A stretch of 64,000 nucleotides of DNA, taken from NCBI RefSeq assembly GCF_014851395.1, contig NW_024040485.1, positions 17,025,087 through 17,089,086 of the forward strand. Direction: 5' to 3'. This DNA comes from Micropterus salmoides (lineage: Eukaryota > Chordata > Actinopteri > Centrarchiformes > Centrarchidae). This document shows positions 57,682 to 64,000 of this stretch, piece by piece. The translations under genes and the position numbers were made by a program. How positions within the stretch are numbered: position 1 is the stretch's first letter; the number at the start of each line of letters is the position of its first letter. The notes beneath the pieces were generated by a model that was given only the letters and a program-made list of their open reading frames with translations, ran no database searches and was not told the origin of the DNA.

Positions 57682-60600
57682 ACAAACCGCCTTCACCCAG
57701 CCCAGAGTCAAGGATAAACGGAGTTTGGACAATGTTTAGTGACGAGTTTCTTCTATCTGTGTGCTTCGCTCATGTGCTATTTAATGCCTTTTAGTGAGGC
57801 TGCAAAGAAAAAAAGTGGGTTATGACAAAAAGCTACTAATATTTTATTAATATTCAGTTGTAAAATAATAAAACACATTATTATTAATACACCACCAACA
57901 ATCAGAAACTGTTATAACCATGGATGAGATCATGAAATAGCAGAGAGGGTGAAACAATGTCCGAACTCTGTTTATATCTGCTCTTTCCCAGCTTTAGCTG
58001 TCTTTCCCTGCTGTAATTCTACCCAGACGATAGAGGACACTGTATGTAATTTATTAAATACTTTGAATGACAATGGTTCTATTTGCTGTAAAATGGAAAG
58101 GCAAACAAAGAAGCTTTTTTTTCTCCTTTAAGTCCAATTTGCCTTTCCCTGGGATAAGAGGAAATGTGCTCAGAAATACTCAGAAAGAGTGCGAGAGCTA
58201 GCGTGATTTTAACCGTTAAGAAATAATAACACTTTTAACGAAAAATATACTGTATATGCCCTTAAAACCCTTAACTGTAAGATATATATATTTTTATAAC
58301 TGATATTGTGACAGAAGTCCATCTATTTAATATGATTTGATGCCTATATGAAGTTAATGATAAAACCTTGAGGACAAATTCTGGACATAAGAGATAAAAT
58401 TAACATCAAAAAGCAAAATCATCATTCACAAAGCAGTGCACCAGCAACAGCTTCATTACCACCTAGTTTATTTATTTTATTTCTCTCTCTTTCTGTGTTA
58501 CTGTTAATTACAATATCCTTTGTGTTAAATATTAAAGCCGTATGAAATATTCAATATTAAACTTTATTATTATTGGTAGCCACACTGAGACAGTATTTTG
58601 CACTACGAGTGGGAACACAGCAAAGCTATTGTTGTTTAATCAATTCAAATTATTTTTTTAGTTGTTCATGGGCATTTAATATTATTTCCTGGACTTTATT
58701 TTCAAGCAAATTGCAAACACTTAAGTGATTGCTTGCAGAGATGGTGCAGATAAGTGTAACATGTAACCAAAGATCTGCATAATAAAGACTCGGCCCACTG
58801 TTTGGAAAGGTGCCCGTCAGTTCTGTCACCAAAGTCACTGAAGCAGCTTTTTTCATGTATTAATAGAGTCTCACTTTTCAGGGACTTTTATGGTAATCAT
58901 GTCCCCAGGTGATATTTTATGCAATGTGAACACTAAATTCTATGCAAAAGAAAGTCGTGGTGGGCATGGTGCAGATTTTAGCCTTGCCTATTAGCTGAAA
59001 TGAACTTAAAGAAAGCGGAACAGTAGGTGGAGTGGAGCCAAGTCTTTCTTCTGAGCCTTTCTTGTACTTGCTTCGCTATTTAAGCTCCCCAGTGAAACAA
59101 CAAAATCAGCAAACATGGCAGAGAATGCATTGTTTTAGTAGGACCAGCGTAAGCCGCAGCATGCCCACCAAGCATTTTGTTCTATTCAGTGTTCACACTG
59201 TTGCACAAAGGGTTGAGTGCCAGTGCGTTGACTGCAGTTTTCTGGAGCCAGAAAACTGCGGTTTCCTCCCTCCTCTCATCTCTGTGGAGTTTGAAGACAA
59301 ACCACACACAACTAGCTAAATCTTCTCTCTGGCTTCATACTTTAAAAATAAACACAAGTTGTTGTCCAATATAATCCTTGGAAATCAGTGTCACCATCGC
59401 TGCAAGCAGCATTTTATATTCAATAATCAAAATATTAACAGCTGGAAATCTCATTCTGGTACTTCTGTCAGTTTCTTTAATTCTCTCACTGAAGCAAACC
59501 AGGAAGTCTGGCTTGTATCATATGCGTATATTTTTCATTTGTGTTCTTTGTCCTTTTTAGACTTGAAAACAATGGTGACTCTCCCCTCTATAAACTACAA
59601 CTTATATACTCATGTAGCTATAGAGTTGAAGATAATGTGACTTTTGGTGTGTTCTCCCTTTAGATGCAAACTAATTCAGAAAGCCCTCTGAAACACTTCC
59701 CCTTTTAACCACTGTATTTTTAACCATGGTTGTGTTAATGGGTGGATGGAGCCTACTGCATGTTGACTTAAATTGCAACCAAGAGCCTGATAATTAGTAA
59801 CAAATGTCACTGGAGTACATGTTCTAATCTGATTTGTAGTGACACATTTCTTTGCTGGTCTGGGTAAAAGGTGCTCTTGAAATGGTTTTTAAAAAGGTAG
59901 AATAAAAACAATATTTATAAGAAGCTGTTTCATCACGCAACCTTTCCCAGGTCTGATTAATGTTTCAGTGTCAAAGTGACTGTTTCAGAGCCTTTCATGC
60001 AATCCATCTCCCATAGTGATTTATAGTAGAGTAGGGAACTCTTTATGTACTTATTTTATTAACTACTTGGATGAAGTTTGCCTCGGTGCAGTTTTGTACA
60101 TGGAACGAAGGTCATGAAGCTTTGCAGAAAAGAAAAAAGAATGTTATTTGTATTGTGACGGTTTTCTCTCATGGCAAACCGTGAGGTGCTCTTAAATATT
60201 TCAAGAGGAAAGCTGATATATATTTAAGTTCATTTTAAATATTTTTTCCCATCTGTAATCATTTTAAGCTTTTTCTGTCAATCAATGAGAAAACCACAAA
60301 AAGGAAATTGTTTAAGTTGCTGTGGAAAAGCCTATGTCTCACCTTTCATTTCAAGTTAATCATCTATGTATTTATTTTTTCTCTTTCCATTTGTTCAAAA
60401 ACTTCTATTGCTTGTCACAAGCACGTTACATTAATCCATTAGTGTAATTGAAAGCTTAGTAATATTAGGCTACTCTTCATTGAGAGCTTTCAGGAAAACA
60501 AATTATTTGAAATTGAGAAAATGCAACCCTCATGGAAAAAAACATGCCTGAAATTATTTTCTTGATATTATAAATAATTTGATGTCATTCCCTTTAGCAT

Positions 60601-60905
60601 AAAATATGAGCAAGTAGTTTGTTCCCATCATTTAAAGCCAACTGATCAAGTATTTTATCATCTTTGGAGGGTAGGGAGATGTTAAATTGTACGTTTTGAT
60701 CATGTAAAATGTCATCTCTTCAGCTACTGAATAACATCAGGTTTGAAAAGAGCATCTCCATTATTTACACTTAAAACTCTCAGTCACTGGGAATACACTC
60801 ACACTGATCATTGTTTGCTTCTACCAAGCTTCTCACTGGACAGGAAACCTGTTCCCCCTTATTTATTTCACTGCTATTTATTTTCCAATTACTTTGTGAA
60901 ATTGT

Positions 60906-60929
60906 AAAAAAAAAAAAAAAAAAAAAAAA
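60906..60929 (+). repeat. genomic A24 tract
   Basis: An uninterrupted run of A in the inferred 3' UTR, four bases before an AATAAA. Confidence 0.95.
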
Positions 60930-61220
60930 GCTAATAAAAATGCTTTATTTGATGGGTTTACTTTTACAAGTGACTTAACTGATAAAACCACCATGTCTGG
61001 TGGTATTTGTTATATAAGCCAGATACTGTAACTGCATTAATTTGAAATCTTGCCATGGAAATGTAAATGTTGACCAAATGTGATCTTGACTGTTTGAAAA
61101 GCTCATATGCTGAAATAAGGATTTTTGTTGGATAAACTTGGATTTTACTGTCAAATTTAGCTCTAGTTTGACTTATACATGTACTATATAGTTCCTTTTT
61201 TAATACATTTTCTACATATT

Positions 61221-61226
61221 AATAAA
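61221..61226 (+). terminator. tnr: probable distal polyadenylation signal of tnr
   Basis: AATAAA followed about 20-45 nt later by ggagtgttttgtttctcttt, a GT/T-rich downstream element. It is the strongest signal combination after the stop codon. Confidence 0.6.
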
Positions 61227-62004
61227 ACATTCAAATAGTCTGATTTGGAGTGTTTTGTTTCTCTTTTTGTTTAGTATGTGCTGATTGCATGCTGTTGTAC
61301 GTCAAGTTTATGGTGAACAACATCTTTGCATGAACAAAACTTTGGTTTGTTCCTTTTTGGAGATGAGTTTCATATAAAAGAAGTTGAGCGGTGGCCCTTA
61401 CTCCCCCCTTTTTTACTCATGAAATAATGAAGTACCAAGAGCCGACTGACTCCATGTCATAAACTTTTAAAGTATCTTCACCTCTAATTGGATGCCATTA
61501 AAACCGAAGTGAGGCCAGCAGCAGTTCCAGGTGAACAGTGAAAAGTGCTGTCATAAAGGTCTTCCAGTATGGTTTGGCTGCATGACCCCTAATTTATGCT
61601 CATACGCAGAGACATAGCAGACCTGCACTGACATGAAAACACACCTGATAACTTTTAGTATAACATATAGACAACATTTATTCTACATAAAAATATGAAT
61701 CGCCTTCAAATAGGTGATTGTAGAGAACGATCTGCTGGCAAGAGCACAGTTTTCAATTAGACTGTCAGAGTTCAGAAAAGGCATAATTTGAATTCATGAC
61801 TTTCCAGTCTTTCTCCTAAGCTAAGCTATAGGAGCTGCAGAAACTTTATATTTACTGTTCAGCCATTAGAGTGTTATTGATTAGTGCTGACCAATAAATT
61901 GTATTTTCATTGCAATATGAACATGTGGAATAAACACATTGCAAAAAACTGTCACGCTGTAGCTTCTGCCCATATGTTTGTTCCTCTATGGGGACATCTT
62001 TTTG

Positions 62005-62115
62005 ACATAATGCATCCCTAACCCCTTACCCTAACCTTAACCATCACAACCACATGCCTAACCTGAAGCCTTTACCCTAACCCTAACCCGAAACCCAGTC
62101 TTAACCCTCAAACAG
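62005..62115. repeat. degenerate CCCTAA-rich repeat
   Basis: Several ccctaacc/ccttaacc variants in about 110 bp (ttaccctaaccctaaccc is the best run), set between a tatggggacatct and a ttggaccccatgaa. This looks like part of a dispersed fish repeat with inverted gggac/tcccc flanks rather than a true telomere tract. Confidence 0.5.
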
Positions 62116-62642
62116 CCCTTTAAACTTGTGGGATCTAGCATTTTGGTTCCCAAAAAGCTGTTTTTGGACCCCATGAATATAGTAAAATAAGTAAATCCAC
62201 ACACACAGTCAGCAGAGACAGTGATGTGAACAGGGTGAATTGAAGATAACTTGAAAGTGCAATAAACCTTCTGGGGTAAAAAACCAAGACATACACCTGT
62301 ATGTAGAAAGCGGTATCTTAATCTGCTCTGTCAGCAGTCTATCATCCACCACCGCTGTGTTTTACACAAGCACAGCGTGCTAGCTCAGCAAACAGCGAAC
62401 TGTTACAAACAAGCTGCAATGAAAGCTGTCTGTATGTAGTCTGTTTAGCTTAGTTTGCCACTCACCTTAAAATTGGCAATTCTTGTAAATGTAGCTGCTG
62501 ACTGAGACATACCGCCACTTCAGTGCAGCAAGCGTGAGTTTTGGTAAACACTGGAAACTGGATTGCTACAAGATTAGTAAGTTTAAGTATTAATCATATA
62601 TGATCTGTAGCCTACTAGCCGTTCTGTTGTTAAGTTAGAAGT

Positions 62643-62745
62643 AGGGATGTCTCGATTTCTTTGCCCCTGATCATGATCTGAGTCAGTGAATATTGATTAT
62701 CTGTCAATTCCGAGTCCGTTACTTGTATTTCCCTAGATAATACAG
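62643..62745. mobile_element. hAT-like repeat end
   Basis: It starts tagggatgtctcgatttctt, then gatcatgatctgagtcagtg, like the left end of a common short hAT relative in fish (AGGGATGTC...GATC). The other end was not found. Confidence 0.4.
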
Positions 62746-63530
62746 TTGCACAGTGCACACTTAACGTACATTAAATTTCTCTCTCCTTTCAGAAGTATCG
62801 TCCATTTTGTGTTTTGCTTCGGCACAGCCTTTGCCTGAGTTACCTGAGTGAACTCTGTGCTAACCTTTTATCCCAAGGAGCACATGTGTTCCTAAATGAA
62901 AAGAATTAGGAGCACACAAAGAAATTGAGGAGCACACTAAAATATTTTTAGATTACACAAACAATTTATTACAATCAAATTTATAATACATGTGTGTGCT
63001 CCCTTCTCTTTTGTTCTGAGATGTGACTGAGATGTGAAAACAGTGGAGGATTATGGAAGTGAAGACCCTGGTTTCTGGACACTTGGCATGGGCCCAAAAT
63101 ATTGTCAAAGCTTTTTAACATATGAATTCATGTTTTGTCAGGTTAGTCTGCAAGATGATAAGAAAACAACCTTTAAAATGCTTGTTTTGTGAATGGTAAC
63201 CGGATCGATCAGGGCCGTCCTTTGTTATGTTCTTTGATAGCAAGGTAAGATGATAGCTGGAATCAGGTAACAGACACGTGTCATGTTCAGAACTTACCAG
63301 GTAGTTCAGCTTTTTGCTTACTTTTCCGCAAGCAGTCTCCTGTTTTGTCCGGTTTCTGCGTAAATATGAAATAGTAGCTCTCACAGGGGGCGGACAGGTT
63401 AAGAAACGCAACTGAACATAAATCCACTTTTAAAAAATATTTCCACACTGCAGACATTTTAGCCGAGTCCTGCCTCAACATGCTCTCCGTTTACGACAGT
63501 TGTGTGACAGCTAAACAAAGCAAAGGATGG

Positions 63531-63565
63531 TGCTGAACACGCCTGATCTCATCCAGTCTCGGAAG
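63531..63565 (+). pseudogene. 5S rRNA-derived fragment
   Basis: tgctgaacacgcctgatctc followed by atccagtctcggaag matches the internal region of vertebrate 5S rRNA (CCTGAACACGCCCGATCTCG, TCTGATCTCGGAAG) with a few changes. It covers about a third of a 5S gene, so it is a fragment. It may be a dispersed pseudogene or the head of a 5S-derived SINE. Confidence 0.75.
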
Positions 63566-63573
63566 ACAAAAAA

Positions 63574-63650
63574 AAGGACTCAAAGTGATTAATCGATAAT
63601 CAAAATAATTTTCAATTAATTTAATAGTTGACAACTAATCGTTGTAGCTG
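63574..63650. mobile_element. hAT-like repeat remnant
   Basis: gtgattaatcgataatcaaa and agttgacaactaatcgttgt carry the gattaatcg/actaatcgtt motifs of the teleost GGGCTGCAACTAA repeat. The ends are degraded. Confidence 0.45.
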
Positions 63651-64000
63651 TACAATTAAAAATGTTCAAGGGTTCAAGTAAAAGGGCATTTGAGTAGTTG
63701 CCTGGTCACAGGTCTGACAAAGTGTTGGAAGTAACAATGTCAGTCATCCATGATGTCAGTTAAACTGCCACTGCTATGGCACTGTGCCAGAAGAAGTAAA
63801 GGTCAGTCACATGATCTGTTCGGCCAAGTGTCAGTTGTCAAATCAATACTAAGAAAGTTGTTTAATGAATTTGAGACTGCTTGTTGAAAGAGTGCATCAG
63901 ACTACAAATTTTCTGAATCATCTTATTAAAAATAGCATTGAAGGCTCCACATTACAGGTGCAGGCTACAAACAGCTAGTTTGAGCGTCTTTACTCATGTA

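Larger units (their letters stand above)
57682..61240 (+). other. tnr: tnr 3' untranslated region (end inferred)
   Basis: AT-rich sequence without a gene follows the stop. AATAAA hexamers occur at 57867, 58781, 59901, 60933 and 61221. An A24 run at 60906-60929 is encoded in the genome and could cause false 3' ends in cDNA. The end is placed just after the last signal, which has the best downstream GT/T-rich element. Usage of each signal is not known from sequence. Confidence 0.6.
61241..64000. other. intergenic region downstream of tnr
   Basis: No protein-coding gene is supported. It contains a region of degenerate ccctaa motifs (about 62010-62115), a hAT-like left end (62643), a 5S-rRNA-like fragment (63531-63565) and another hAT-like remnant (63574-63650). 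Confidence 0.65.

Noticed and set aside
62005..62115. Interstitial telomere (TTAGGG) array
   Set aside because: Only about two exact CCCTAA units occur among degenerate variants, within what looks like a dispersed repeat.

Overview
The window is vertebrate genomic DNA, most likely from a teleost fish. It has long AT-rich introns, GT-AG splicing, many (GT)n/(CA)n microsatellites, and relics of DNA transposons, tRNA-derived SINEs and an L2/CR1-like LINE of the kinds common in fish genomes. One protein-coding gene fills positions 1 to about 61,240 on the + strand. It is the 3' two thirds of tenascin-R (tnr), an extracellular-matrix glycoprotein of the nervous system. The 5' end (promoter, signal peptide, EGF-like repeats, first FN3 domains) lies upstream of the window.

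Nineteen coding exons can be placed. All introns are GT-AG and all phases agree. Joined, they give 2,505 coding nt from the codon at 3 to the TAA at 57679-57681, or 834 residues. In order they encode seven fibronectin type III domains, numbered FN3-3 to FN3-9 by comparison with mammalian TNR, and the C-terminal fibrinogen-like globe (exons 15-19). FN3-6 is the only domain on a single symmetric exon (phase 1-1, 267 nt); in mammals this domain is the alternatively spliced one. A long 3' UTR follows, with several AATAAA signals. The best terminal one is at 61221, with a GT/T-rich element just downstream.

The introns (181 bp to 13.8 kb) hold the other structure. There are DNA-transposon-like elements with terminal inverted repeats and target duplications (1751-2806, 4584-5388, 23865-24628, 29357-30136, 41648-42167). 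There are two nested insertions: a solo-LTR-like unit inside a hAT-like element at 32.4-34.4 kb, and a hAT-like element inside a SINE at 41.5-42.3 kb. There is an L2/CR1-like reverse-transcriptase relic (46.1-48.0 kb). Least explained is a 1.5 kb G/T-rich insertion (42469-43985) with an A-rich 3' end and a perfect 15-bp target duplication, matching no family I recognise. Splicing-related oddities include a (TG)n tract abutting the exon 14 acceptor, a perfect 13-bp hairpin in intron 2 and a possible recursive splice site in intron 10. No second protein-coding gene is supported. The last 2.8 kb is intergenic, with a TE end and a 5S-rRNA-derived fragment.
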